Shown: piece after piece, positions 26,601-41,600 of the stretch
How the letters are laid out: every line of letters begins with the position of its first letter
How positions within the stretch are numbered: position 1 is the first letter of the stretch
From: Meandrina meandrites
Lineage: Eukaryota > Cnidaria > Anthozoa > Scleractinia > Meandrinidae
Direction: 5' to 3'
Length of the DNA: 64,000 nucleotides
Assembly: GCA_963693305.1 (NCBI GenBank)
Contig: OY855903.1
Span: forward strand, 55,021,150-55,085,149
Translations under genes and position numbers: made by a program
The notes under the pieces: generated by a model
Database searches by the model: none
The model's input: the letters and a program-made list of their open reading frames with translations, nothing else
What the model was told of the DNA's origin: nothing

Positions 26601-29600
26601 GAGTATTTTAAGGGTTAAACATTTCCCCTATGAGTTTGCAATCCTTTCATGCACAAGCATTTCTGACATGGAATGCCTTTCTTCCTGTCTCGAAACCAAG
26701 TCGTTAAGTTTTACTTGCACACAAACAACTTTTCACATGAAAGACCTTTGCACCAAGGCCTTTGAGACAGAGGCGAAATACAAATCTGACTATTTACATA
26801 TACAGCACATTACCAAACAGCACAGTGTCTAGTTGAATCAAATGCAAGTTAGTTTAATCTTGTTTTAGGTTTCCCAATACATGCACACAAAGAGACCCTT
26901 TTCCCCTTCTTAAAGTTGTAACTAATAAATTGAATTATTAATTTCTAAATGTTAACTGAGTTCACTTACAGATTCTCGAGATTTGTAAGATTTGTAAAAC
27001 AGGCTTGACCAATATTTTCTATCTTGTTGTTCTTGAGATTTCTAAAATAAAATAAAAATCATATATGATATTGATAAGTAGTACCATCTTCTAAGAATGA
27101 TCATTCGATAGATTGGCCAATCAATGTTATTTCACCTTCACCTTAAATTACAAGCAACAGTAAATAGAAAAATAGATGGTGTGGAAAACAAAAAAAGCAT
27201 ACCTTGTAAAATGGACCCCCACAAATAATACAAAATTTAATAATAGCTTAATGTACGTTGGGCGATAGTACACCTGAATTTGATTGAAACTCCAATAGGT
27301 TTAAAGAAGGGATAGAAGAAAAAAATATATATTTCTGGGATACCAACAGACAGTTTGCCCCTATGCAAGAGCATCCCAGGTTCATAGTGGACTGTTTTGG
27401 TGGCCATCTCTTTAAAACAAAGGATTGCATTGAAAGGAATGAAGATTTTCATGCCAAAGAAAGTTAAAGATGCGGCATATATTAGTCGTAAGTTGAAGCA
27501 CTTTGTTTGATTCACTTAGAAATTATAACTTTCCTGTTGCTATCCAAAACTGTTTGCTTTTTCATTTGTTTCCTCGTGCTCAGCAAGCCAAGACACGTCT
27601 ATTGCATCCCTTCATATTAAAACAAGGGTTTTAAATGATCCGAGTTTTAATACTTTTATTATTATTGTAAACAATATTAGGGCACTGTGGGTGTTCCAAT
27701 ATTGAAGACAATACCCTTAATTCGTATCTGTTTGTGACGAAAAACTGCAGAGGTATAGAAAACCTGAGAAATGCGCAAAGTAGGAATAACACTGAGCTCT
27801 CAGTTCGTCCATTTTCAGTACGCTTTCTAGCTACCGGTCATCGTCGGTGCACCGCTACGTTTATCTTCTTTTCTTCGAGCTAAACATTGAACCCATGGAT
27901 AATTCCCGTCTCGTCTCCTTAGTTGATTCTCTTCAAGCAGTGTTCTTGAATTGACCATGATAGTGGTTTTTCGTTCATGAAGTACTTTCGCTGAATCGTG
28001 TTCATTACAATTCATTCAAGTTCCGTTTTTTGCTCATAAATATTATTTTGTCGATGAAAACATATACAAATAAAAATTAACAAATAACTTTAAAGACTAA
28101 ATACATCGTTGAATATTTAACAAAAGTCTAGCACAATTACAGATTATATATAAGTGAGCTCACTAATAAAATAATTCTCGGCACAGATTGATAAGGCAAA
28201 AAACTGCAAGTCTGGGCTCATAAAGACTGTCATTCTCATCAGGGGCACAGTGACAGACCCGTTAGAGAGTTCGTAGTTTAACAACAAACGCGCACGATGA
28301 TAGGGCATGAGCGCGCGCGGGAAGACGTTACATTTATCTTTGTAACCGCTTTATCAAAAGGCCAATTCAGGGTGAACTTCTCTAACCACACGTTTCAAAC
28401 TGCGGTACCACAGCTGGCCCTACGTGCCTGAGCCAACAGATTATCAATCTATGCAGACTAAACGACTTTAAAATATTTGCAAGAAGCAAACGTCCAGTGT
28501 TCGAGGTAAAACAGTAATAGTTCGTTATTCGATAGACTTGCTCCAAGTCGCTCGTTTGATGCGCAGGAGACCGCTAAATACGAGAGTCAGACGATGTTGG
28601 TCGAACTTCAAAGCGGTGTCGCATTTTGGAAGTGGCCTCCTATCGCTTATATACTATACTGACGTTTTTCGAACAATAAAAGACTTGACGAATCTGTTTT
28701 GGAGGATTTTCCGAATAAAAATATTTTGATAAATAAAGTGGATTTCAAAAAGAATTTGGTTTACAATAATAATAGAAAGAATAGCAATTTGTTTCCTCGT
28801 GCTCGCCAAGACACGTCTATTGCATCCCTTCATATTAAAACAAGGGTTTTAAATGATCCGAGTTTTAATACTCTTATTATTATTGTAAATAATATTAGGG
28901 AACTGTAGGTGTTCTAATATTGAAGAAAATACCCTTAATTCGTGTCCGTTTGTGACGAAAAACTGCAGAGGTTATGTCGCTAGTGTGAACCAGGCTTTAG
29001 AAATTATTTTGTTTTTCTTAAATTATAACTTGCCTGTAGCTATTCAAAACTTTACATTTGTTTGCGTGTTTGCTTGTTTAATGCTTTGTTCATTTACTCA
29101 CTCGCCCTCTCCTCCCCAAATATAATGAATGTACAACGATTATAACAGAAGTGTGCAATAATACTTACAGAACCGTTAGAGTTGTCAATGAAGGAAATGT
29201 GGGCAGGAATTCGATCTGATTGTCCTGTAAATAACTGAAAAAAGCCAAAAAATATGTTAACATTGATCAAACTGACAAAAGTAATAAACAAGCAGTTCAT
29301 TGTAGTAAGTAACTTCCACTTTTGCGCCATTTTACCATATTAAGGCAAAAGAACGCGCAAAATATGACACGTTATTACACTGTAGAACAGGGCAGAAATA
29401 CGGACTGAAAGCGGAGCAACAAAATGGCCGGACTAAACTTTATTTTATTAGTGGAATAATAAATCCCTTATTCGATTGTTTAACATATAATACGAGCGGA
29501 CATTTTGCTCATTGCTCGGAAAAATACTACGCAACTCGCAAAATACCCGCGCGTAATATATCTTAAACCATCGAATAAGGTGTATGTCTTCGTTATGTCA

Positions 29601-32600
29601 GTCATGAGCAGGAACCAACAACAAAAAATTGAGAAAAGAAATAAAGCCAAGCAAATGTTCAGGTTATGCCAACATAGCGCTTACATTTGTAGGATCCTTG
29701 CTAAGTTGGTAAATGCTCCAACTTGAACTACACCAATGATATTCTCTCTCAGGTCTCTGTGGAAAGATATTGCAAAACAAAAACTCAATATCCAGATTTT
29801 TTAGCTTATCAACCTCTTAAATAATCTTTTCTTATAATTATAAGCCCTATATCCTTAATTCAGCACATGTTCAGAAATACGTTTTGGTGCTGGGGTATTT
29901 ATAAACTGCAATCACGCTCTCCATCACTACTAATTTTAAAAACTGCCTGGTCGAGGTTATGGTATTTGCAGCTTGTTTTGTGCCGCCTGGGGTTGGTTCA
30001 AAATCGATTTATCTCATTGCATGACTTCCTGCACAATATCTGACTGTTCTTGAGATCCTTTACAAGATGCAAAATCAAAAACCTCTCACCACTCAAACAT
30101 ACCCAACAAGCCTCTAGAAACGTTTTAGAACAAATACATGTTTACTCTTATTACAGGTGTTCAAATAATAATGTAAGATACTAGACAATTAGGTAGTGAA
30201 AAATACAAATTAAAATTTAGCATGAAGTAAATTTATATGGAGCAGGTGATGGTCCTGTTGCCTTGATTAAGTGATAAACCTCTGTACTTACAGCTCTTCT
30301 AAGCTTGTTTGGTGTTGAAATAAGTTGGTCCCGAGTTCTGAAATGTTATTTTGTTGAAGTATGCTGCAAAGCAAAATTCACAGAGACAATTAGTGTGCAC
30401 TTATACAATCCAGTTCACAGGAAATAATTGATTACTTGTCAAGTTTGTTTTCTTCATGTTCAAATTAAAAACACGAGGCTTTTCTCCAATATTTTACTCA
30501 AAATTTATCTATGGAAGGTAATAGTACAAAATAAGTCATTCTAGCAGTTTCTTAACATGACCATTGATTGTCTGAAGTGAAATGCTAGATTTGATACACA
30601 AACGATTGAGTTCCAGTGTCACGAGGCTAAGTAAGTATACAAAAATTGACACAACATGATGGGAACAACTAAAGAATATCATTTGAGCATTTTATGGCAA
30701 TCCTGGCATATTATGTTCAAGACCATGGAATTTGCTATACTAATAATCTCCATGCAGAGAGTGAAATGTTGCCATCAGATTCAACTTTAACTTAACAGCA
30801 AAAAGAGAAACTCCACACACTCAACAACAACCGCGACACTTGACAAGAAACTTACAGCTTCTGAAGATTAGTAAATGTGTCTAACTCTCCAGGTGCAATG
30901 GTAGGGATGTTATTACTGGACATATCACTAGAAGAGAAAGATTTAAATGTTACGAATTTAACTGTTGTTTGTCTCCTGTTGACCATTGGAACTCTTTAGG
31001 AACACAACAGGAAAACGCCCTTATATAATTTATGTAAGTTAAGCGCAGAATGCACTTTAGTGATGGTTTCTTTGGACTGTTGTCCGCCAACCCACTGGGT
31101 GAAGCCTGGAGTGTGTCTACGTTACTTTTATAAGATCACGAATGTGTATATTTGTTTCAGAAAACGCTGCGCCTTCCATCTTTTCATTGGGAAGCATTAC
31201 CACTGGCCAAAGGACAGCGTATTAATTGTCATTGTACTGAGTTTTGCCATTCTCTGAGGAGTGAGAAGTCGTCCTCTCGCTTTTTAACTCTGGGGAAATA
31301 ATGTTCAAATGTTTGATCTTCACGGGTAATCAGGATTGGCACAAACATGGAAACGACTTGTTAATATTAATTAAGAGTAAAACGTTGCATTCCCTATCAG
31401 AAAAAATGCTGTTCACGAACGTCTTCAATATACATGTACAGTGTAGAATCTCAAGACTGAAACAACCTTTCCTACAAGGTCCTTTAGGCTCTTCACAACC
31501 ACAGAACACATATTGAATTTGTACTTTTTTTAAAAAGCAAAGAAAGAAGTAGAAACAAACTCACAGTTCAATGGGATTTTGATTTCTTAGGGTTCTTGAA
31601 GGAAATGTAACCAGCTTGTTGTTCATTAGTTTGCTGCAAAATAATGATGACAAGAATAACCTGATAAACTCACTTAAATAGACGTGATACCCTCATTTTG
31701 AGAACTCTCACATATATACATAGCTTTGGTATGAACCGTTCTGGACTACCAAGGCTTTCTTTACTTGCTCTATCGCATTCACTAACTTGACAAAAGCAGT
31801 GGCATTTTGTAACTGTGTTAAAGTGGCCATGAATAAGTCGAAACATTTACAAAGAACTTTTCTTCTTCAAAATGCCAAATTTACAAACAACCGGAAACCT
31901 TGCGAACCAACTAAACAAAATGATGTATTCATAGGATTTGTTTTACCTTTCTTATTGTCGTTATAACTTACGTTTAACTAAATGTCTTATTAAAGGGAAA
32001 AAATTAATATGTAAAATGGGAAAAATGTGAACAATGATTTAAAAAAAATAACATGCAACACTGTTTAATCAGAATTTACACTGCCTATTTTTCACACGGA
32101 AAATTACCTGTTTAGACAAACGCTACAACTGTAAAAAGTTCCAAATCCCCAAGTTTAAATGGTGTTTTATGTGGCCGTGTTCCACAAGGACTGGGAACTA
32201 CCAAATTGGCGAATTTCAGGAGAAAGTTACAAACAAAAAAATACCAAAACTTAAGTTTAAGTTTAGCTCAGGCGTGCAGTCAAAACAACAGTGGGAGGCG
32301 AAACTGAGAAGCTATTGCAAGGCCAGAAGCCAACACGACTAAAAGTGACTCAAATGACTGCAAGAATATTCAGTCAGTCAGTGAATGAGGCGAGGGAAAT
32401 TGTAAATACACCTGACAGTGAAAAAGCCAATGACTACAAACTGTCTACATAAGCGAATTAAGTTGTCTTCTTTGGTCATGTGATAAACATCTTATTAACC
32501 AAGCTTAGTCGGTATTTCAAGATTCTCGGTCAACATTCTCCCATACAGACCTCCTACTCGGTTAATAAGAACTAAATATGGCAAGTTATATGATGTAATA

Positions 32601-35600
32601 CTAACATTGCTTCAATTGATACACCTTTTAAAGCATCTTCATGTAAGGATTGTATTTGATTACTGGAAAGGTCCCTTGAACAAAGAAACATAAAGTAAGG
32701 TAAGGTAAGGTAATTTATTTTACGTCAAGAACACGGGGAGTGGTTGCCCAAGTCTCCCGAGCCAGGGGCTCATGATAAAAGTGTTTGACATACATGTTAA
32801 AAAAAAGATTTAAAAACTATATATTAAAAAATACAATATATTATAGCATACAATCTTTAACAAATATTGAAAACAAAACAATGCAATGTGTACTTCAATT
32901 AATACCTCACTGTAATTCACTCCATTTGAAAATATACTGCACAAATTTAGCAAATTAATATTTACAGTGTCTTTACTGATGATCCAGAATCACCAAACAG
33001 CTTTCCTGTTACTGCCTGGATGGCATTATTCTGAAGTTCCCTAGAAAGGTACAATGTGTAATAAAAAGCAATTAATTACTGATGTTAAATAGCTGGACGT
33101 TTTCCCCAACAGCACACACTTTCATTAGCTACTTCGGATCAGTTTATGTTTCTGGGAAACTGCCCACCTACCCCTCCCCACACCTAACATTGACACTTAC
33201 TTCTCGCTTTGGGCAAAATGTTAGGTTTGGAGAGGGGTAGGTGGGCAGTTTCCCAGAAACATAAACTGATCCGCTACTTCGAGGTGTTTTAAACAGTATT
33301 ACTATTCTTCCTCGGCCAACAATGCAACATCTTCAATGAAATGGACAGCACGAAGAACAAGAGTAAAACTATTTGAAATGTCCCTTTTAAAAGGCATTTT
33401 TAACCTCAGAAAAGGTCCTGTTAAGATTTAGATTTTACATTCAATTTTATTTTATCCACTGTAAAGGAACACTGAGACAGGAAACTATTACTTTATCATT
33501 GTGAGTGATTATTATTCAATTAAGAGTCACACGGTTGATGGCCTTTACTTGTACTTACAGGGCTCCATTGGTCACTGTAACTGATAGAAATGGGTTTTCT
33601 TCAAAAGTAGCAATCTTGCTGTTGTACAGTTCCCTGGAGAAAGGATAAGTGTTGACAGAGATTTTAAAGAAAAAAAAATTTAAAAGGTTCAAATTATTTG
33701 GATCATTAACAAAGAAATGTAAATAGATATGTCCAGGACTGAATGATGATGAGCTGCAAGTTCTTTATGATGGGCATCACAAAGTGTCCTCATTAATAAA
33801 AGTTCACCAAAACATACCTAATTTTGTCAAAATAATGAAGTAATATGGAAATATCAAATAACTCACTCAAACATGAAATATTATAAACAATACCAGTATT
33901 TACTCCTGGACATAAGTGGGAAATTGACACACAGTCTAAGGCTAATTTTTTTCAATGAACGTCGTTTATGTAAGGGACTAACAACATTCAGCAATGAATT
34001 TCTGTCATCTGTGTAAAAATATGAAAAGTGGTTGTTACTTACAAATCCCATGTCACTGTCACATCTTTGAATGCTTCAGAGGCTATATTTGTCAGCTCCA
34101 GTCCAAACAGCTCACTAAACAGGCAGGGCAAAAAAAAAAATAACAAGCTGCATTGGAAGTTCTTATTTGTATCTTTTCAGTACAAATATTAAATGCAGTC
34201 TCCAGTTACGCTCAACAGTAATGGAATTGAATCTGAATTTTTTTCTGCAAGAAGTATTTTACAAATAATGAATAAAATAATTTGCCCACTATTTCGATGG
34301 GGTGCAAAAGCAAAATGAACGAACAAAAATCTTCCCTCGTTGAAGTAGATTACACGAAGAAATCTCCCTAAAGTTCGTGTAGGATATCACATATCAGTCC
34401 TTCTGTGCATATAGATATATTTGGTAATCCCCAACTCCTTGGTTACTCAGAAGTGTTTGGGTCCAATGTAAGATGTTCCTGGAGTGTTAAATAAACTAAG
34501 ACCTCTGAATGAATTTATTTGCTGAGCCTCTTGAGTTCTTCCTTAAGATATGTCTCCCATAAATAAATCAACAATAAACAACAACAATCAAATTTTGTTA
34601 AAAGTTAACAAATAAACGTACATGTAACACATGTTCACATTATCAAAGGCACGAGAAGCAATGTGTTTCAAAACGTTTGAGGTGAAGCGCCTGCAAAAAA
34701 AACAACAGAAGTTCAAGTTAGCTACATGCACTAAAACCAAAATGTGATTATAAAAAACAATCCTACAGGTTGCTATTCCCTTATAATATCCGTAAGTCTT
34801 CATACATGTACCTAAAACCGTGTAAGCACATTGAATAAAGAAATAACAAAGTGAAAGTTCACATAAAACAATGTCATGATTTTACTCCTTAAACTAGAGA
34901 CTGAAGAAGCAAACCTTATTTTCCAAGGAATAGAGTTCGACTGTAAGGAAGCAGCATTCAAGAGGGATTTTAACATGATTTTAATCTAAATGCTAAAAGT
35001 CCTCTTTCACTTTCTCCAACTTTTGTGCTTGTCTTCTTAATAATTTGCACTTTAATGTACATTGGACATGAATACTTACATTGTGCAACCAGATCCTTGC
35101 ACATTTTGAAAGGCTCCCGACTCAATAGAAGAGATCCTGTTGCCTCCAAAATCCCTTGGATACCAAAATCAAAACTTATATCAATAGCCAGTATTTATAT
35201 TTTGTGGAGGCAAGAACGTCCAAGACATGGTAATCTCTACACCTGCATGGTTGCATTTATTGAATCAATATATTTTTTTATTAATAATTTTTCCCCTGAT
35301 TGCCTTGGATTATGGTGGTTGAATACCTATAGCATAAATTTGCCTTTTTTGTTTGTTCATAAATTCAATGATTTACAGTCTTAGAACGGCAAGGCTCAAT
35401 AGAAAGCAGTGTTTGTTTGATATGTTCGAGCGAGGGAATAGTTCCAACGTTGTGGGATGCCCTTTTTGATAGCTTTTAATCTTTTGGCATTTATAGCTTA
35501 TGTATGTAACAGAAGAAGATTGCACATCAACAACGATCCAAATGTCATGGCCAAGTGAACAGCCCAGCATGTGCATATGCACATGAACGCATGAACAAAC

Positions 35601-38600
35601 AGACTGAGCAGACAAAGGTTGGTAATGCAGAAAGCAATCCACACAACTGACTGACTAGAGCGTTTAACTTAATAGTGAAGTGAAGTTTTTATAATTATGT
35701 TTCTGTATGATGGCCTAGCTGCAAAGGGCCTATCCCCACACCAAGCTGTTGTTTTTATTGCTCTATTCAATGTTATACATACCAAATAGTGTTTCGTGCA
35801 AACTCTCCACAACCTCCTGAGCACGTGACCCCAACAAATGTCCCATTACCTATTGTGGTGATTCTGTTATTTGTGATGTATCTGTCAATACAAAGGGAAG
35901 GGAGTTTATGACTGTTTTTGTTTATTTGTTTGTTTGTTTGTTTGTTTTGCATCAAGAAAGAGATTGAAAGCAAAACCCCAAAACGTAATCAATAACTTAA
36001 GGTTTTAATATTGTAATGCGCTTTTGATCATTTCTATGTTAAAAGGCGCACTATAAATAATTATCACATACGGGGCAAAATTACCGAACGCTGATTGGTT
36101 GAGACAGAGGGCATTTTTTCTTAATCACGAGGGCACTTTTTGGTAATCAAGAGGACATGATTACTTGATCCTGATTGGCTGAGCACGCGTCGTCTGCACT
36201 GAGTTGGTTTCCCGCTTAAAACGAGTTTGAAAAATGTTCAGAAACGCAGTGCATCCGAGTTTGATATAAATGCGGTTATTTCATCAAATGTGAAAGAAAA
36301 TCGGTAGGCAGAAATGAGTGGTGCCTTGGTGGAATAGAGAGAGGACTTTTCAATCCAAATTCGTTTGTCACAGCCCGAAAAAACTTCTGGACGATTGGCG
36401 CTGCACGGAGAATAGAAATTCATGGCGGCTGAGACCACTGAATCGACACTGAAAGATAACATTTCTTCGTTTTGCTTGCTTCGCCTTATTAGAAACAGAG
36501 CCTGGAAAGAGCATAAATTTTGTTGGTACTTACAGTTTTCGCTGTGGAAAGGAGAATGTCAGGTTCAAGAAGTTATTAAAGCTCGCTCGGACACTTTGTT
36601 TATGACTTTCATCGATGCAGCATTTCTGCGCGGTCGGACGCCTCGTAAAGTCGTAAACAAAGGTAAATAAAATTTAAACTGCATTCAGTTTTATCTGTGA
36701 AGGAACTATTATGAGTGAAGTGCACATGCTGTGTTATGCTTAAACTTTTACTGTTTCTCGACATAAGTTTATTATTTATGTGGTCATTTTGCTACGAGCA
36801 AATATTCTTGCCAACCGGTTTACGCCATGGAGGACCTCGTTTAAGTTTTCTTTTGTACACAATTTTGCCCTTTATGTGATAAACACGTAATCGCAATGTG
36901 CCCTCGTGCAATTAAGGATTAATTTCACTTGCATTTTCAAAGTTTTCCAAATTGCCCTCGTCGCTTCGCGACTCGGGCAATTTTGTAAAAACTTTGAAAA
37001 TGCGCATGAAATTAATCCTTAATTGCCCTCGGGCCCATGCGATTACATATACTAAATAAAGTATTATTATTATTATATTGTGTCAAATAAATCGATAACT
37101 TATTTAAGTCGTCAACATCCCGATCTGTCAGCACCTTAAAAAAATCACTCCAACAAGAGCTCTGCAACGTCAGTCGGCAGAATCTTCGTTGAAGCACTAG
37201 AAGAGTTTCCAAATTATTTCGTCCAATCAAAACCTAGTGCATGCACTTGAGTACTCCAGAAGTAATCGGGCGAACAAATACATCATTTTGCTTAGCAACT
37301 TCTGGGGCAAACACCGTGGGCTCAGTCCTGCTGCAATGGGTACTTTTTTCTTGGACTGAAGTTGGATATTGCCATACATTATGACTGTTCATGATTCTAA
37401 GCCACTTACAGTCTATCAAGCTGTTTATTGTGAAAGTCTCCTCCCACTGGAAGTGTTGTTAGCTGATTATTTCTAAGGTCCCTGAAATGGATAATAAGTA
37501 AAATTATTGATGTATAAAGCTATACTGCAATAGAATTTATTCATGCTGTGGATTTGTCAAGTTGAGTTTCGTGCTTGGAAAGATGAATGAAGTTCGCGGT
37601 TGTTCTTAGCTGCACTTTAACAGACTTTAACACTTTTTCTGTGAATTAGCTTTCCATTTTCCCACATCTATCCAAAACTCAAGAAATGCATATTAAATAA
37701 GGACCATTCCTGTTTCGACTGTTTTCTTTTTGGAAGTGGCCATGAGCCACTGAACTCAGAAAATGAATCAATAAAACAAGCATCTACCCAACTGCAACAT
37801 GGTCTAGCCTGTGTTGCAGACAGTCAAATCTGCACAGTGGCTCCCAAAAGCTTAATTGTTCTGGTGTTCCGCAGGTTTGAGGTTGGACAAAATATCAGGG
37901 TTCATACACTTTTTCAGACAAAATTTTCAAGGACTTTCTAGTACTTTTCCAGGACTCACATTGATTTTTCCAGGAATCCAAAATTCACATTAACCCTTTC
38001 ACTCCCAAGATCCCAATAACACCACAGCCGTAGTTTCGGGTCTTTTGGGGGTGTGACATTTGCCGAATTGCTGTTCTCTGAAAACTTTGTCTTCCCACCG
38101 ATTTTCCTCCACACGTTCATGTAAAGCGCACTATATGCATCTTGAAAATTAAATTCTGTTTGATATATTGCGTGAATGACCTGATGGCCAGTGGAATTAC
38201 AAACGACTGACGGACCACCAATTTTCCTCCACATTCTATACTCACTCCTTTTTTGCATACTCAAAAAATGAAGTACTTACAATAAGTTAAATGTTGCCAT
38301 GACAGTTAGAGTTCCATCTTCAATAAACGCAATGTCATTGTTCTCCAAATCTCTAAAAGAAGCAAAACAATCTTTGTGAACAAAGCTTGCAGACCACATC
38401 ATCTTTTGTAAAGATAAAAGAGAAATAAAAAATACCATTGAGAGCATTAAAGTCAAAGTAAAAAGAATAAATGTACTTACAGCCTAGTCAATGAACTTAA
38501 ATCCTTGAACATAATCTTCAAAATCCTGCCAATTTGGTTGTTTTGTAGCGCCCTACAATAAACATAAAACAGCTAAGCTGCCATGACGCTTTAGTCCACA

Positions 38601-41600
38601 CAATCATGTAGACATGAAATATTAAGTGCTATTAAAAGCTAGCAATGGTATATTGCAATTCCTGAGTTTTGATAGGTTAACAGGCAATGGTATATGAGCT
38701 CATATACCACTGACGACAAATATCAAAACAGCTGGGGAGCTCAAATATTGCAATTCTTTTGGGCATTTTTAATAAAACAATAATTATTCCACTTACGCTT
38801 GTTGGATATGAGATTGTTATGGCCAACTCATATCCAATGCGTGCTCATGGAATAATTGTTAAATATAACACTTACAGGGTTGCTAAGGCTGACAGTCCAT
38901 GAAATGCAGTATTTGGTAGAGTAGTGATAAGGTTGTTGGAAAGATACCTGCAGAAAAAGATCATATTTTATTGAAGTACTCATTCTGTGTGGGCATGGAT
39001 GTACAGCTGTCTCCGGACAAACGCAGGCTGTAGATTTGCAGTCTTCCACACCAGTCAGCCTGAAAACACTCTGGCTAGCCTGTTTACGGTTTGCTCTCAG
39101 TAGTGGTGATAGTTACACGATATATATAATTTATTTGTATACTTTTAGTCTGCAGTTTCCAGTCTGCACATCTGCAAATGTCAGACACCAAATTCGTGCA
39201 TGGTGACAGCTCACTAGTTCAACACTCTCTATTCATAATCCTCTAAGTATCTGATAAATTTTTAGGGAACAAAATTGGGGTACATGTGCCACAACCAATC
39301 AAGCAATGCACACCAGTTGGCTGCTCCACACTGATTTATAGGGAGACAAATTTCCTGCAGTCTTGCTATTTGACTAGTGCTGTGGATGACTGACAATGTG
39401 CAAAACGAAATGACGGTGTATGTTAAGTTTGGAGATAATATGATAAATTATTTTTAATATAAAATTATGTTACAGATATATCTGAATGCCGCCCTCTGTT
39501 TAAGTATCTGGGAATTGAGTTGGTATGGACATAGCTCCTAGCCCCCCTCCCTACTCCACACATGCAAACCCACCAACAGGCCCTACCTAAAAAGGTTGTT
39601 AAGAATTGATCACAGCAACCCTTCAACATTGTTGCTCCTTTAGAGGGCAAAGGTAAACAATGAAGAATAATGAAGTAACTTATAATACTTGACACAACAA
39701 ATTCATATTTTGTACTTACAGATTAGTCAGCTGTGACAAATTTGTGAATTGGTTCTCATGTTTGAAATTGAACTTATTGCTTCCCATGTTTCTAAAATCA
39801 CAAATAAACACAATCATACAAACCATCACACCAATGAGGCAAAGCCATCTGAACAACTCTGAAATTTCTTGAAAATGATAACTCAATGTAAAATGCTGGT
39901 TAAGAGTACTGGGTGTAAACAACTTTACAACAGGTTTTGAGCAGACTTATAACTGAGGGAGATTATATCTGAAGGGGCTTAGGAGTGGTATAAAAAGATA
40001 GACGTTTGGTTTGATAGATAGTTTACTTGAGACGGATTACCAATATATTACCAAGATCAAATGTTTGATTTGCATTCTACTTGCAAACTTATCCGTTGTA
40101 CTGTAGAAATGAGTTAATTAAGTGCAGAAATAAGGAAATTCAGTGCAAACAGAGCATTCTGATTGGTTAATAAACAAAAGCACCCACAGTGAGCCAACCA
40201 ACTGCTTCCACAAGATCCGAATGGCACAAGGTTTGGATCTGCTCGATAAGTGGAATCAGAGTTGCCAGTTCATTATTACATTACATTAAGTTGCATTGCA
40301 TTGAATTGCACTACATTATGTTACGTTACATTGCGTTACCGCTCCCTAGATGGGATACTAGCATTTTATGAGTTTGAACCAACATCTAAAAGTTATGAGA
40401 CAAATTCAGACACAAGGGTGGTACGAAGTTCTGCGTCATGTCTAGCAGAAGGACGCAACATAACGTTTATACTCTTACTAGTTATTGACTGTACTACTAT
40501 TAAGAGAATATTTCTTACATGTATCTTATGTCAGCAGGAAAAGCTCCATTTTCAACAGCAACAATGTCATTGTTTTGAAGGTAACTGCCAGTGAAAAGCA
40601 AAACAGCACAGCTCAGTTACAAATTTATACATTTACAGGGGTTTCATTAAGGGGCCAGCCACAGGGCAAATCATCAGCCTTATGTATTGACATGTCCAAG
40701 ACAGGACGGAGAGGATGAGGGAGTGAGTAACAGAGCAAATTGACCAGCTGTAAACAAGACTTTGCCCAGCTGTTTTCAACATCTGAACTGACTTCAGTTT
40801 ACCAAAGAGGGTGGGGCTTGCTGATATTTGCCTGGGTGCAAGACCCTGATGCCCACCTCCTCCAAGCTGCAATCAATACCCTGCATTTACTCCGTAGGAC
40901 AACTGACAAATGTCGCGAATTTTCTTTACCTCAAGAACTTACAATTCTGAGTTACTGTAATGCTTTTTCCAAACCATCATAATGGTTGCCACAGTCACCA
41001 GTTTTCAAAATCTCCTGAGTTTTCCCTGACAAAAATTGAATTTCCCTGACCCAATAATGCAGAATGTGAGATATAGTAGCAGCCTCCTGCCACCAGTTCC
41101 AAAAGAACAACATCACTAAGATGTCCGCTGTGATCACACTGATCTGAAATGTTTTTTCCAGCCCTCAATGGTATTAAATCAGCAGCCTTATGACTTCAAT
41201 TTTTCCCTGAATTTTCTTTAATATGTCAATTTTACCTGACTCAAAATAAAATTCCCTGACTTTAGCCTGACCTTCAAGGATTATATTTTCCCTGACCAAT
41301 TCCTGACTTGTGGTCACACTGCTCATCTTAAAACCTGCCAGAGTGTAACCTGGCTTTTTCCGTTTACCTTTTCTGAATTTTAAAACTTCCAAACCTGCAG
41401 ATTCTTGTTTACAGTGAAATGCCACATTACAGCCACCTTATACGACCACCTTGCATCACTGCTGCACAAATGCAAGAAACTATGCCGCTAACAGATGACA
41501 CATGAAAAATTTTAGCCTACATTTTTCAAGGTTTTCAATTACAATCCATCTCGTCATCTTTGTAACCATCCAGGGGTGCAGGGATGGCACACCGTGAGAG

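Noticed and set aside
26590..26832. Plus-strand frame with [14 protein letters not shown] resembling a PAN/apple domain
   Set aside because: Too short, lacks the expected cysteine spacing and lies in an intron; at most a decayed fragment.
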